DNA from: Duganella sacchari
GTDB lineage: Bacteria > Pseudomonadota > Gammaproteobacteria > Burkholderiales > Burkholderiaceae_D
DNA: 64,000 nucleotides
Direction of reading: 5' to 3'
NCBI RefSeq assembly: GCF_900143065.1
Contig: NZ_FRCX01000011.1
Span: 1 to 64,000, forward strand
How positions within the stretch are numbered: position 1 is the stretch's first letter; every line of letters begins with the position of its first letter. Positions 1 to 8,722 of the stretch are shown in pieces. Both the position numbers and the translations under genes were made by a program. The notes under the pieces are model-generated. The model was not told the origin of the DNA and ran no database searches. It was given only the letters and a program-made list of their open reading frames with translations.

Positions 1-165
1 GGTGGCCACCCCGGGGGAATTTGAAACTCCCCTAATCGTGCGCTGGGCAAGGCTGCGGATGGTCTTGCGGTCGACGCTGGTGATGCGGGCGATCTCGCGC
101 TGGCTCTTGCCCGCTGCCAGCAGGGTCAGGATGGTGGTTTGCAGATGCGGTTTCAAGACGTTCAC
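1..165 (-). CDS. istA: IS21-family transposase IstA, N-terminal fragment
   Basis: The frame starts with GTG at 165 behind a GGGAGT ribosome binding site and reads MNVLKPHLQTTILTLLAAGK, then SQREIARITSVDRKTIRS. This is the N-terminal helix-turn-helix typical of IstA, the DDE transposase of IS21 elements, which binds the terminal repeats. The window edge cuts it after about 55 codons, so the catalytic domain and the partner ATPase IstB are not visible. Family assignment rests on the HTH wording and the adjacent IS21-type repeats. Confidence 0.75.
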   Translation of the reverse strand, partial: MNVLKPHLQTTILTLLAAGKSQREIARITSVDRKTIRSLAQRTIRGVSNSPGVAT

Positions 166-269
166 TCCGAACTCCCTCGACGATCGAAGGAGAAAGATAA
201 CGTCCTGCCAACGGGATGCTCCCGGTGGTCGCTGCTGGCGCTTCTACAGCGCCGCTATACGGTCAGAGG

Positions 270-315
270 GTGGGGGAATTTGGGGTGGCCAGAGGTGGGG
301 GAATTTGACCGGCCA
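270..315. repeat. IS21 terminal tandem repeats
   Basis: Two copies of GTGGGGGAATTTG lie at 270-282 and 295-307, each followed by a related tail (GGGTGGCCA and ACCGGCCA). IS21 elements carry multiple short terminal repeats that serve as transposase binding sites. A further GGGGGAATTTG occurs at 13-23, inside the istA coding sequence. Confidence 0.7.
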
Positions 316-429
316 ACGGGGCCATAGCAGATCAAGATTTTTTTGACGCACCGGACTTTGACTTTGCTTCTTGTAGCTTTCCAGAAGATCCTTCGCCGCT
401 GCTAATGTCGTTTGGTCGACATGTTTCAT
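316..429 (-). pseudogene. Third gene of recombinase trio (GmtX-like), cut by IS21 element
   Basis: The ATG (427-429) overlaps the stop codon of the large recombinase upstream in an ATGA junction, and a strong AAAGGAGG site (435-441) precedes it. The sequence opens MKHVDQTTLAAAKDLLESYK and continues KKQSQSPVRQKNLDLL, then runs into the IS21 end near 315. The apparent frame beyond that point is IS sequence. About 35 native codons remain here. By position after two coupled tyrosine recombinases it is the probable third member of a GMT-like trio. The identification as GmtX is inference from context and from a basic RxxNL-type stretch. Confidence 0.55.
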
Positions 430-3353
430 ACTGCCTCCTTTCTTGTGAGTTGTAATGGCACGGCCTTGATTACGGGGGGAGTGGCTTGCTCCAATATGGA
501 CGGGACTGCGAGCCCTTGATCTACCTGATGACAGCGTAGCTCGGCCCAGAGGGCCCCTTGTTTTGCGATCCCTTTTGAGATCTCAGCACTCAAGCAAATC
601 CCAAATCCTACGTTTCCCTTTCCAGCTCCGAGGGAGTTGGCCAAGAATCGAAGGCGGCATACCATCTCGGATGGAGGCGTTGAGCGAGGTGCCGTGTAGA
701 TCGCAGCTTGCTTATGGAGCCTCGATAACACCGCGTCACCAGAGCAAGGAGATTCAAGAGATGGGGCCTCTAACTCGCTTGATCTAAGGAGCATGGGCCT
801 ACTTTGATCGATCGTAGTTAGCTCGATGCACTGCTTTGTCCAGGCGTGGCATGCGATGAGTGAGCGGCTGAGCTCATCGACTTGGTGAGCAGACTGCTCC
901 AGCTTGATCTTTGCAGCATCTAGCTCCGATGATGCACCAGGCTTTCCCTGTGCAGAATCAAGGCGTAAAGCCGATACTCGGATCTCCGCTTTCTGATAGG
1001 CCTCGCTCGCTCGGCAAGTATCTTTAAATAATTCGCCACACTCGGCCTGAAGCCCTGGAATGAATGCTGGGCCGCTTGCAAAATGCGGGCACTGCACGCA
1101 GCTTCGGCCTGGGCCTTGCGAGCTTGGGCAGGAGTGAGACCCCTTTAAACACAAACCCTTGTCAATGAATTTGATGGGGGCGGCCGTGCTTTGCACTGCC
1201 CCACTGTGCAAGTTCGTGAGGCTCTCAGGCAGGCTCTTGGGACGGGCGAGGAACTCGTTCCATTCCGACGATTTGATGGCGGGCAGTTGCCGTTTTATGT
1301 TGGCATTCGTTAGCGCTTGAGATATTTTTTCGCGGGACTCTTTGACATAGTAGAGCGTCATCATGGTTGCACAATGCCCAGCCACCTTCATCAGCCGATC
1401 TACCGGCACGCCACTGTCATACAGAGCTGTAATCATCGTGACTCGCAGTGAGTGCAGGTCGTATGCAAGCTTTGTGGGCATTCCGTTTGTTCGAGAGATG
1501 ACGAGCTGAATGGGGGAGCCATCAGGATGTTTTTCACCTTGCTGTGCAAGCCGCCTTTCTGCCTCCTCCATCAACTTCGCCCACATGATCTGAACTTTGC
1601 CATTTGAGATTGGCAGCGTGGGGTTTGCATTGGTTGGATCTCTGAATAAGAAGCATGCTGTGCCTCGTGCTGCCAAGTCGAGTTGGGACTCGCATCGCTG
1701 CTTACTCAAGTCCGTCCAAGCCGTTGGTTCAGACAATGGATTAAATTGCTCTTGCCAATTTCTGAGATTCGCAAAGAGCTGCAAAGCAGCTTCGTGCTCC
1801 CAGGTCATGAGGTGTCCTCGTTTATGAATGGGCTGATTGGCGTCGGCCGTCTTATTGGTGTTGAAGTAGATGAGAGAGCCGCGAGATCCATCTTCTCTTG
1901 GGTATGCTCGGAATACCCCATTTTCCAAGCGTTTGCCGGACTTGATTGCCATAGGATTGAGATTAGGAGCCCAGCATCGTCCTTCAGGCTCATACCGTTC
2001 TGCATCTGCTTCGCCAGAATCAAGCATCCGAATTTGCATAGTGCGAGCCGGAAGCATCAGTTTTGCGATTAGCACCGAGGCTCTCACTGGGCTCCAGATT
2101 GTGGTGGGCTGCTTGCTAATGGGATCGGCTATTGTGATCCAGTCCAAGCCGCTTGATTTCGGCCAGGCATAATCGTTTTCGGTCAGGATCTTTATGCACA
2201 GATCGACAAGATGCTGGGGCATAGGATCTCTATGACTTTGCGTTGGGGCCGGTGCTGAAATGGCGTCAGGAATCGAGACGCACAGCCTGAGAATGTTGGA
2301 TTGTTGATGTAATCCTTTGGAGAGAAGATCTTGCCTGATGCCATCCTCGACGTGCTTTAGAAAGCGTTTGAGCATGGCGTTTCGCGGATTGTCTGAGCTC
2401 CGGGCTGAAGGAAAGGCGGGATAGTTTGCCGCCTTAGTGTTTAGGAACAGCTCCTTAGGATCGTATGGAAGTTCATGCTCGCTTGCGTAATCAAGAAAAG
2501 TATTCAGAGCGTGTGTGGCTATATTTCTTCCTCTTCGAAGCAAACTAAGATATTCGGTGGCGAGCATTCTCCATTTATCCCAGCGATGGTCTTTCTGCGT
2601 GACCCATCTGAATTCGGGATCGGATCTACTACCAGGCTTAGGCTTGCCTCCGTGCGTAAAGTCGGAGGGCTCGAAATGCTTGAGGATGATCGGTGCTGGG
2701 GCCTGACGCTGCAAGATCACGATCAGCTTTGCCACCGCAGATGAATCTTGTCTTGCCGGGGAATCAGATAACAGCTTGGAGTCTGAGCGAGGTGTGAGGT
2801 CTAGGATGTTATCGATGCTCGATCTACTTAGGAGTAATCGCATGAACCGGCGACATCGATGTGTTCCTCTTTGGGATTTGGTCTCGGTTAGCCCTTGAAC
2901 GATGTTCTCAACCAGCTCATTGGAGGCTCCCCAGGGCAAGGCTGTATGTTCGGGTGGCCAGCCACAGACGCTCGTTTCAGCCGGCCAAATTAAACATCCT
3001 CTATTCCATAACGCGACCAATAAATGATGATAAATTTTTTGAAGAGGTTTGATCGGGCCGCAAGACTTCCCGACGAAAGCGGCCGTTAGCTGAGTATCTA
3101 ATTTCTCTGCAAAGTGTTTCCGGGTTCTGCACGCTTCAAGCTGCTTTGCTGGTTCGAGAATTTTGGTAGATTCCTCTGTCCCTTTTGCCGTGCTGATCCA
3201 GTCACTCAAAGCGGCACTGCACGCCGCAGCCGTCCATGTTGGCGGGATCAGAAAGCGATCAGTGCTTAGGTTTTCTATGATCCGCGTTTGCCTGTGTCGC
3301 GTTGAGATTTCAAGGCCAGGCTCAACTATGCATGTTTTCAATGGAGAGTTCAT
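426..3353 (-). CDS. Large tyrosine recombinase, GmtZ/VPA1269-like
   Basis: This 975-residue protein carries a C-terminal-half tyrosine recombinase domain: an arginine near residue 434 (PARTMQIRM), HSLR near 633, and GH...LYYV with the candidate nucleophile near 669. Beyond the catalytic part, around residues 735-760, a C-x6-C-x8-C-x2-C cluster could bind zinc. The long N-terminal region has no motif I recognise. The frame is open from 3485, but the start is placed at ATG 3351-3353, which overlaps the upstream stop (ATGA) and has GGAGGTG in front. Size, order and coupling match the large integrase of gamma-mobile-trio elements. The role is presumably DNA cleavage and joining during movement of the island, together with its two neighbours. 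Confidence 0.7.
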   Translation of the reverse strand: MNSPLKTCIVEPGLEISTRHRQTRIIENLSTDRFLIPPTWTAAACSAALSDWISTAKGTEESTKILEPAKQLEACRTRKHFAEKLDTQLTAAFVGKSCGPIKPLQKIYHHLLVALWNRGCLIWPAETSVCGWPPEHTALPWGASNELVENIVQGLTETKSQRGTHRCRRFMRLLLSRSSIDNILDLTPRSDSKLLSDSPARQDSSAVAKLIVILQRQAPAPIILKHFEPSDFTHGGKPKPGSRSDPEFRWVTQKDHRWDKWRMLATEYLSLLRRGRNIATHALNTFLDYASEHELPYDPKELFLNTKAANYPAFPSARSSDNPRNAMLKRFLKHVEDGIRQDLLSKGLHQQSNILRLCVSIPDAISAPAPTQSHRDPMPQHLVDLCIKILTENDYAWPKSSGLDWITIADPISKQPTTIWSPVRASVLIAKLMLPARTMQIRMLDSGEADAERYEPEGRCWAPNLNPMAIKSGKRLENGVFRAYPREDGSRGSLIYFNTNKTADANQPIHKRGHLMTWEHEAALQLFANLRNWQEQFNPLSEPTAWTDLSKQRCESQLDLAARGTACFLFRDPTNANPTLPISNGKVQIMWAKLMEEAERRLAQQGEKHPDGSPIQLVISRTNGMPTKLAYDLHSLRVTMITALYDSGVPVDRLMKVAGHCATMMTLYYVKESREKISQALTNANIKRQLPAIKSSEWNEFLARPKSLPESLTNLHSGAVQSTAAPIKFIDKGLCLKGSHSCPSSQGPGRSCVQCPHFASGPAFIPGLQAECGELFKDTCRASEAYQKAEIRVSALRLDSAQGKPGASSELDAAKIKLEQSAHQVDELSRSLIACHAWTKQCIELTTIDQSRPMLLRSSELEAPSLESPCSGDAVLSRLHKQAAIYTAPRSTPPSEMVCRLRFLANSLGAGKGNVGFGICLSAEISKGIAKQGALWAELRCHQVDQGLAVPSILEQATPPVIKAVPLQLTRKEAV

Positions 3354-4744
3354 AGCACCTCCAACGGAAGTGCAGGAACACTGATGCGACTGTGTAAAGC
3401 TGCGGCCTTCATTTCTTGGGCTACTTGCTCCGCACTGAGTTGTCGGTAGACTTCTTGGCTGAGCGGGTTTGCATGATGCATGCACACCTGGCCGACCTTC
3501 TCATTGACGCCCAGATCGTTTAGCCATTGGCCGTAACGATGCCTCAGGCCATGTGGCGTGCTGCCATGGGATTTCTTGAATTTCAGCCCGATTTTCCTTA
3601 CCGCTTTTTCCAGCGAGTCACTGTAAGCCGAAGTTCCCATCGGTAGGCCATTTTTTGTCAGGAACGCCCAGGGAAGTGTCGGGCTCATGGGTCTTACGTT
3701 TTGCACATACATTTCCCAGAGCTGTTTGAATAGGCGGCCAGCTTCAGGATTGATCCACTTAATGTCCATCGCAAGACGATCTGGAACATCTAGAAGTCCT
3801 CCTTTCCAGCCCGAGTGCCGACAACCCATAGCACGCGTCAGTGGTGTTTTTCCATTGCAGTAGAGCGTCAAATAATCGGTTCTGCTGATATTCTTTTTTC
3901 CAAGCACAGGATCATCGATCGTGACTTTGCCATGGTCAGGTTCATGAATCAAAATACGGCATGAGTCAGGATCAGACTCGTCTCTTCGTGCATCTTCAAG
4001 CCACAGGTGCATGGGTTCACTGACCCTTGCTCCGCCATATAGGCAGATCAATGTGATGAGGATATCCCTGAGCTTCCAGCGTTTCCAGGGGCGAGGGTCT
4101 GCTTTATATTTTTCGTTTTGGAATCCTACCCAAAGCAGTTCATTGATTTTGGATTCGGGAAAAGCAGGTGGTGTGCTGAGTAGCTTTTGAATGCGACCAG
4201 GTGGAGTGACCTGACGGGTCATGCTGGAGAAAAGACGGGATGCATCCTGATGCTTAGCATGTGCCAGTAGTGAGGCTGCTTTTTTATGAGCGAAGGCCTT
4301 GGCTGTGACCATCTGTTCAAATGCACTTGCGGGCCGATCTCTTGGATTGATCGAGATACCTTCGCCTGTGCTGGCAAGCCAATCTGAGAATTCGGCGATG
4401 TGGCCTGCTGTTCGTTTGACGACTTCAGGGCTGTGCGATAACCACCAGAGGCCGGATGGGTCTTCACTGTTGTGGATCGTTCCATAAGTGAGGTCATGCA
4501 AGAACGACGCGAAGATTGAGCTATCTTGACCTCCTCCTGCTACAAACGCCGAATGTTTAGCTTCCGTCCAATTCATTAAACGTCGGATGGAGAGAGCATA
4601 GGCACGCTCGGTAGAAAGACTAAGGTTTCGGCGTAAAAAGTATTCGGCCAGTGGCCAGTAGATGCCATGGTCAGTGATGAGGATGCAGGTGGGTCGTTTA
4701 GATCTTCGTCCGTCCTTGACGATGGCAGTTGTGGCGGTGCTCAT
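3350..4744 (-). CDS. Tyrosine recombinase, GmtY-like
   Basis: This 464-residue site-specific recombinase has the full catalytic set visible: ARVSEP (Arg near 240), HGLRHRYG (near 398), and CMHHANPLSQEVY with the candidate nucleophilic tyrosine near 432. The start at 4744 has AAGGAGA at good spacing. It is the first gene of a three-gene unit joined by two ATGA overlaps, so the three products are probably made in fixed ratio. The layout (about 460 aa, then about 1000 aa, then a small protein) is that reported for gamma-mobile-trio recombinase GmtY. RIT elements also have trios, but theirs are three recombinases of similar size, which does not fit here. Confidence 0.75.
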   Translation of the reverse strand: MSTATTAIVKDGRRSKRPTCILITDHGIYWPLAEYFLRRNLSLSTERAYALSIRRLMNWTEAKHSAFVAGGGQDSSIFASFLHDLTYGTIHNSEDPSGLWWLSHSPEVVKRTAGHIAEFSDWLASTGEGISINPRDRPASAFEQMVTAKAFAHKKAASLLAHAKHQDASRLFSSMTRQVTPPGRIQKLLSTPPAFPESKINELLWVGFQNEKYKADPRPWKRWKLRDILITLICLYGGARVSEPMHLWLEDARRDESDPDSCRILIHEPDHGKVTIDDPVLGKKNISRTDYLTLYCNGKTPLTRAMGCRHSGWKGGLLDVPDRLAMDIKWINPEAGRLFKQLWEMYVQNVRPMSPTLPWAFLTKNGLPMGTSAYSDSLEKAVRKIGLKFKKSHGSTPHGLRHRYGQWLNDLGVNEKVGQVCMHHANPLSQEVYRQLSAEQVAQEMKAAALHSRISVPALPLEVL

Positions 4745-4915
4745 AAAAAAAGTCTCCTTGGTCTTATCAAAATTTAGGCGTAAAGCGTCTCCCTCAGCCG
4801 ATACAGGCTGACCGTGTGCATGTGAAAATTAGGGAATGGATTCTACGGGGTGAGATGTGGCAGATTGGAATTCGGGCGGGGGGCTATCTCCTTTGCTGTT
4901 ATGTATGTTTACTAA

Positions 4916-4953
4916 CGTATACGACCGTATACTGAAGTTATCAATCGTATACG
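4916..4953. promoter_or_regulatory. Three phased CGTATAC repeats upstream of recombinase trio
   Basis: CGTATACG (4916-4923), CGTATACT (4926-4933) and CGTATACG (4946-4953) start 10 and 20 bp apart, that is one and two helical turns, so all face the same side of the DNA. CGTATACG is self-complementary. The repeats sit in the 215-bp gap between the sigma-like gene and the recombinase trio. They look like an operator or iteron set for a cooperatively binding protein. Confidence 0.55.
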
Positions 4954-4959
4954 TGCTTG

Positions 4960-5529
4960 TCAAATGCCACTGATCGCAGCTCGTCCAGCATCAATTTTCC
5001 GCTGTAGGCGGCGACGGGCGATCTCGTAATCAGCAGCGGTAAGGCTGAGCTGCTGCATGATGGCGGACGCCCGCAGCCCATCAAGCTGCGATTGAAATAC
5101 GGCCTGGGCTTCGATGTCGTCTATCAGTGCATCTCGTAAGCGGAGCCAACGCCTCTCAACATCAACAAGCTTTTCGAGCTCAATGCACTGCTCTTCTGCT
5201 GACAGGTGAGTGATGCCTTCGCCGTTGTAGGGATCAGAGTCCTGCCAGTGGTCCAAGGGGATCATTTGGCGTGCTGATGCCTTACTGCGTTCACCACTTG
5301 AGATGCTCTTCATCACATTCATCAAAAAGACCACGAAATTGACATCTCGTGGCCATCTTCTTGTTCCGTTTAAGCAGCGATGGAGTGCTTCGTGAATGAG
5401 GTCATCGGGTTCTGTGAAATGCGTTCTAAAAATCTTTGCTGATGCTGACTGTCTGAGTAGAGTTTTTTCAATGGATGATAAGGCTTCAAAAGCTTGGAGA
5501 AGCTCGGTCATGCTCGCGTAGTTTTGCAT
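4960..5529 (-). CDS. Small sigma-70-like (region 2 + region 4) protein
   Basis: This 189-residue protein has the look of a reduced sigma factor. An N-terminal half resembles region 2 (FTEPDDLIHEALHRCL near residues 38-53, a pattern like DLIxE in ECF sigma factors). A C-terminal helix-turn-helix resembles region 4 (LSLTAADYEIARRRLQRKI near 160-178). It lies upstream of the recombinase trio in the same direction, separated by the phased CGTATAC repeats. It could drive or regulate the trio. Whether it binds RNA polymerase core is unknown, since region 2 is poorly conserved. ATG 5529 follows a weak GAGAAA; ATG 5511 is an alternative. Confidence 0.5.
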   Translation of the reverse strand: MQNYASMTELLQAFEALSSIEKTLLRQSASAKIFRTHFTEPDDLIHEALHRCLNGTRRWPRDVNFVVFLMNVMKSISSGERSKASARQMIPLDHWQDSDPYNGEGITHLSAEEQCIELEKLVDVERRWLRLRDALIDDIEAQAVFQSQLDGLRASAIMQQLSLTAADYEIARRRLQRKIDAGRAAISGI

Positions 5530-5669
5530 ATCGTTTCTCGTGTGATTTGTAGAATAAACGTAGGCGGAATTCGTGGCCGAATCAACAATCTTGCTGACAA
5601 TTGGCAGTTTTTCCCGTTCGTCGTATCAGATCGATTTTCTTCGCAGGTTCAGCGTTCTGTTTCGCCTTA

Positions 5670-5694
5670 TGCCTCATGACAGGCTGATGAGGCA
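5670..5694 (+). promoter_or_regulatory. Hairpin overlapping the ribosome binding site of the coupling protein gene
   Basis: TGCCTCAT (5670-5677) and ATGAGGCA (5687-5694) form a perfect 8-bp inverted repeat with a 9-nt loop. The only good Shine-Dalgarno for the ATG at 5700 is GAGG at 5689-5692, inside the 3' arm. This suggests translational masking or an operator at the leader. Confidence 0.45.
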
Positions 5695-5699
5695 GAGCG

Positions 5700-7670
5700 A
5701 TGAAAAAAAGGGAAAAGGTTCAGTGGGGAGCCGGAGCTGCTCCATCGATTAAACGGGTAGACCCTCTGCGGTTTTGTAAATCCATCTTGCTGTCCGTGCC
5801 TCCAGTAGCCTTTATTGGAACGTGGGCAGCATGGAGGCCATTGCCATCACTGCCGATGCCTCCCGGCTCGTTTGTAGATCACCTGAGTTACGGTGGTGCA
5901 TGGGTGATGCATCAATTTGCACCGTCATTTTTCTCCCATAAAGCCCAGCTCTTTGCTGCTCACATCGAGGCACTGAAAAACCATGGAGAGATAGGCGGCA
6001 TTTACGCCAGGTTGGCAATGGGTGCGGCTGCTGGCCTTGTTCCACTGGGTTGGGCAGCATGGAAATATTTGCGGCCCAGGGATGGCCTGATCTATTTGCG
6101 GGGAGCCCGTCGATACTCGGGCAAGGTGGCGGTCGATAAGCTCAAGGCCAAGCTATCCCCTGCGGTAAAGCGGCAACCAGATCACGCGATTGCCCCCGAC
6201 ATTTTTTATCCCAAGAATTTGTGGACTCGTCACATGCTGGTAGTGGCTGGAACCGGCGCCGGCAAATCAACTGTGCTCAGGCCACTGGTGCAAACGATCG
6301 TAAAGCACGATGAGCAAATGCTTCTCTTCGATCCCAAAGGTGAATTCACCAGGGCATTTGAAAAACCGATCTTGATTGCTCCATGGGATGAACGCGGGTG
6401 GGCGTGGGACATCGGCGGTGATATGCGAAACATCGGTTTTGCACGTCGGTTTGCTGCCGCTCTGATTTTGCAGGGCACTGACCCCATGTGGGCCAACGCT
6501 GCCCGCCAGCTTGTGGTGGGATCACTGCTTTATCTACAAAGGAAATACGGCATCTATTGGGGATGGCGGCAGATCGCAGACACGCTGGCATTGCCGCAGC
6601 CCTCTCTTTTAAAGATTATGAGCCGTCACTTTCCTGAAGCTGTGAGAGCGGTCGAACGAGCATCGGTGACAACACAGGGAGTGCTCATCAACCTGACCGC
6701 TTTCTGCTCTCCCATTTTCGATTTAGCAGACGCATGGGGGGATACGCCCGCAGATCGGCGGGTGAGCTTCTTTGACTGGATTAAAAATCCAGAGCTGGCT
6801 CCCAGGCAGATCATCTTGCAAGGGAACGGTGCATATCCCGAAATTACGAAGGGCTATGTAGAAGGGATCTTCTCAGTCATCTCCGGGATGGTTAGCAGTG
6901 TGGAGCTTGAAGACAGTCCCGATCGCAAAGTCTGGATCATCTGTGAGGAGTTGCCGCAGATGGGCAAGATCCCGATTCGGCCCTTGTTTGAACTTGGCCG
7001 GTCGCGAGGTCTGCGGTGCATTGCGGTGTGTCAGGATCTTGCACAGCTCGAAGAAGTGCATGGAGCCCAAACCGTTAAATCGCTTGTTTCAATGAGCGGG
7101 TCTATTCTGATCGGCCAGGTCAGCCAAGGTGATACAGCTGAAACGCTCGCAAAAGCTCTAGGAGCTCGCGAAGTCGAAAGACGCAACATCTCCACTAGCT
7201 TTGGCTCAGGACGCTCTCAAAGCGTCTCCTACGCCCGCGAGACCATTCCGCTTTATACCGCCGCAGAACTAGGCTCCCGGCTGGGCTATGACGAAGACCG
7301 CAAAGGTGTGCGGTTTGCACTGGCTCTGGAAGGCAACATATACGAACTCTTTTGGCCTACCTTTCCAATGAAAGACGCAAGAGCCGCACATATCCCATCA
7401 GCCTGGGCCAATGGCTTAGTAACACCGATTGGCCACCACCCCATGGATAACGACGATAACTCGGATCATCCCGATCCGGTGGTGGCATTCGCACCTAGCA
7501 CCACGTCGACGCCGCACAGCGATGAGCCGCTCTGGCTGGATGATGGTCAAGCGATTCCGCTAGATGACGCCAGCTCATCAGATGACTTCAGCCCGTTCTC
7601 ACAAATGTGGGACGGAGCCGTGAGCAGTGACAAAAGCTTTGCAGAGGATGCGAGCGAACAAGAACAATAA
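5700..7670 (+). CDS. VirD4/TraD-type coupling ATPase
   Basis: This 656-residue inner-membrane ATPase belongs to the type IV coupling protein group, which feeds DNA to a conjugation channel. Two hydrophobic N-terminal segments (near residues 28-46 and 102-120) are followed by Walker A GTGAGKST near 184-191, then LLFDPKGEFTRAF, a typical coupling-protein stretch. A Walker B-like IICEELPQM lies near 410-418. The tail after about 570 is acidic, serine-rich and probably disordered. It is followed after 9 bp by ardC. No relaxase or T4SS genes are visible in the window, so it may belong to a mobilizable element or to a set continuing elsewhere. Function is secure at the ATPase level; the substrate is inferred. 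Confidence 0.85.
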   Translation: MKKREKVQWGAGAAPSIKRVDPLRFCKSILLSVPPVAFIGTWAAWRPLPSLPMPPGSFVDHLSYGGAWVMHQFAPSFFSHKAQLFAAHIEALKNHGEIGGIYARLAMGAAAGLVPLGWAAWKYLRPRDGLIYLRGARRYSGKVAVDKLKAKLSPAVKRQPDHAIAPDIFYPKNLWTRHMLVVAGTGAGKSTVLRPLVQTIVKHDEQMLLFDPKGEFTRAFEKPILIAPWDERGWAWDIGGDMRNIGFARRFAAALILQGTDPMWANAARQLVVGSLLYLQRKYGIYWGWRQIADTLALPQPSLLKIMSRHFPEAVRAVERASVTTQGVLINLTAFCSPIFDLADAWGDTPADRRVSFFDWIKNPELAPRQIILQGNGAYPEITKGYVEGIFSVISGMVSSVELEDSPDRKVWIICEELPQMGKIPIRPLFELGRSRGLRCIAVCQDLAQLEEVHGAQTVKSLVSMSGSILIGQVSQGDTAETLAKALGAREVERRNISTSFGSGRSQSVSYARETIPLYTAAELGSRLGYDEDRKGVRFALALEGNIYELFWPTFPMKDARAAHIPSAWANGLVTPIGHHPMDNDDNSDHPDPVVAFAPSTTSTPHSDEPLWLDDGQAIPLDDASSSDDFSPFSQMWDGAVSSDKSFAEDASEQEQ

Positions 7671-7679
7671 GGAGATGCC

Positions 7680-8669
7680 ATGGACTCGGCACAGAACGAA
7701 AAGACCGATGTGAAATCAGAAGTCGCTCGCACATTGATTGAAGCGATGAAGCAAAACAATACGCCATGGCAGAAACCATGGAACTCGCAGGCTTTACTGC
7801 CTATGAATCCCACTTCAGGCAATGCATATCGTGGCATCAATCGGCTCTTGCTGAGTCTTTCGGGGCGTTCTGATCCAAGATGGATGACTTATCAGCAGGC
7901 CAGCACAGAAGGCTGGCAAGTCAGGCGGGGCGAAAAAGGCAGTCACATCATCAAGCTAGTCGAGTTGAGCCCCGGTCATGCCAGCGATGGCGAACAGGCG
8001 GCAGAGCCAGGCTCCAGCACTGATGCCCACCAACAGAAACGCTTCGCTCTGAAACGCTATACTGTTTTTAATGCAGAGCAAATAGAAGGTCTCACTCCGT
8101 TTGAAGCTCCCAGCCCATTAGCTGAAAGCGAGACGATAGCGAGGGCTGAGCGTGTCATGGAGGCCTTGAGGCAGACGGGACTCTCTATTGCTTACAGTGG
8201 CAACCAGGCTTTCTATAGCCCTGCTTTAGATAAGATCCAGATGCCGCCCAAGGCCTCCTTCCATTCCACTTACGATCTGTATTCAACACTTTTGCATGAA
8301 GGAGCTCACTCGACCTTGCATGTTAAACGCATGAACCGCACGGAGGCGATCTCAAAGCAGTGGGGGGATGAGGCTTACGCGTTAGAAGAACTGCGTGCAG
8401 AAATCTGTTCGGCCATCCTGGCCGCAGAAACCGGCGTGCCTAGATCGCAATCGAACATCGACAACCATGCTCAGTATCTCAATGCCTGGATCAAGAGCCT
8501 GACTAAGCACCCTATGGCTTTGTTCTCGGCAGCTAAAGATGCAGAGCTCATGTCAGCTTATATGCTGAACCTCGAAGCCAAACTCACTGCCCAAGTCGCA
8601 CATCAAGATTGGATTGCGGAGTATGACCAAGCTCTTGCGTCGAAAGAGCTTGAGCTCGCACATCGCTAG
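7680..8669 (+). CDS. ardC: ArdC-type antirestriction protein
   Basis: This 329-residue protein has an N-terminal ssDNA-binding ArdC domain (NTPWQKPWN, then NAYRGINRLLL near residues 45-60) and a C-terminal zincin-like domain with HEGAH near residue 205 (HExxH pattern). ArdC proteins enter recipient cells with conjugating DNA and protect it from type I/II restriction, as shown for plasmid pSa. GGAG sits 5 nt before the ATG, directly after the coupling ATPase, so the two are probably one transcript. This association supports a conjugative or mobilizable origin for this stretch. Confidence 0.85.
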   Translation: MDSAQNEKTDVKSEVARTLIEAMKQNNTPWQKPWNSQALLPMNPTSGNAYRGINRLLLSLSGRSDPRWMTYQQASTEGWQVRRGEKGSHIIKLVELSPGHASDGEQAAEPGSSTDAHQQKRFALKRYTVFNAEQIEGLTPFEAPSPLAESETIARAERVMEALRQTGLSIAYSGNQAFYSPALDKIQMPPKASFHSTYDLYSTLLHEGAHSTLHVKRMNRTEAISKQWGDEAYALEELRAEICSAILAAETGVPRSQSNIDNHAQYLNAWIKSLTKHPMALFSAAKDAELMSAYMLNLEAKLTAQVAHQDWIAEYDQALASKELELAHR

Positions 8670-8722
8670 ACCCATTTGAGCACATCACACCAGATCACCA
8701 TTTCAACAATCCAGGAGGATAT

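Larger units (their letters stand above)
1..315 (-). mobile_element. IS21-family insertion sequence, end portion
   Basis: The start of an IstA-like transposase and two copies of a GTGGGGGAATTTG repeat identify the upstream end of an IS21-family element. The rest lies left of the window. The proposed end is at 315, where the outer repeat finishes in GGCCA. To the right, a reading frame with a strong ribosome binding site runs straight into this end, so the element interrupts a gene. The target duplication cannot be checked without the other end. Confidence 0.75.

Noticed and set aside
244..315. Continuation of the trio's third gene past position 316
   Set aside because: The residues after the junction are encoded by IS21 terminal repeats, so they are not part of the native protein.
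1..5529. RIT (recombinase in trio) element
   Set aside because: RIT elements have three similar-sized tyrosine recombinases; here there are two of very different size plus a small non-recombinase gene.
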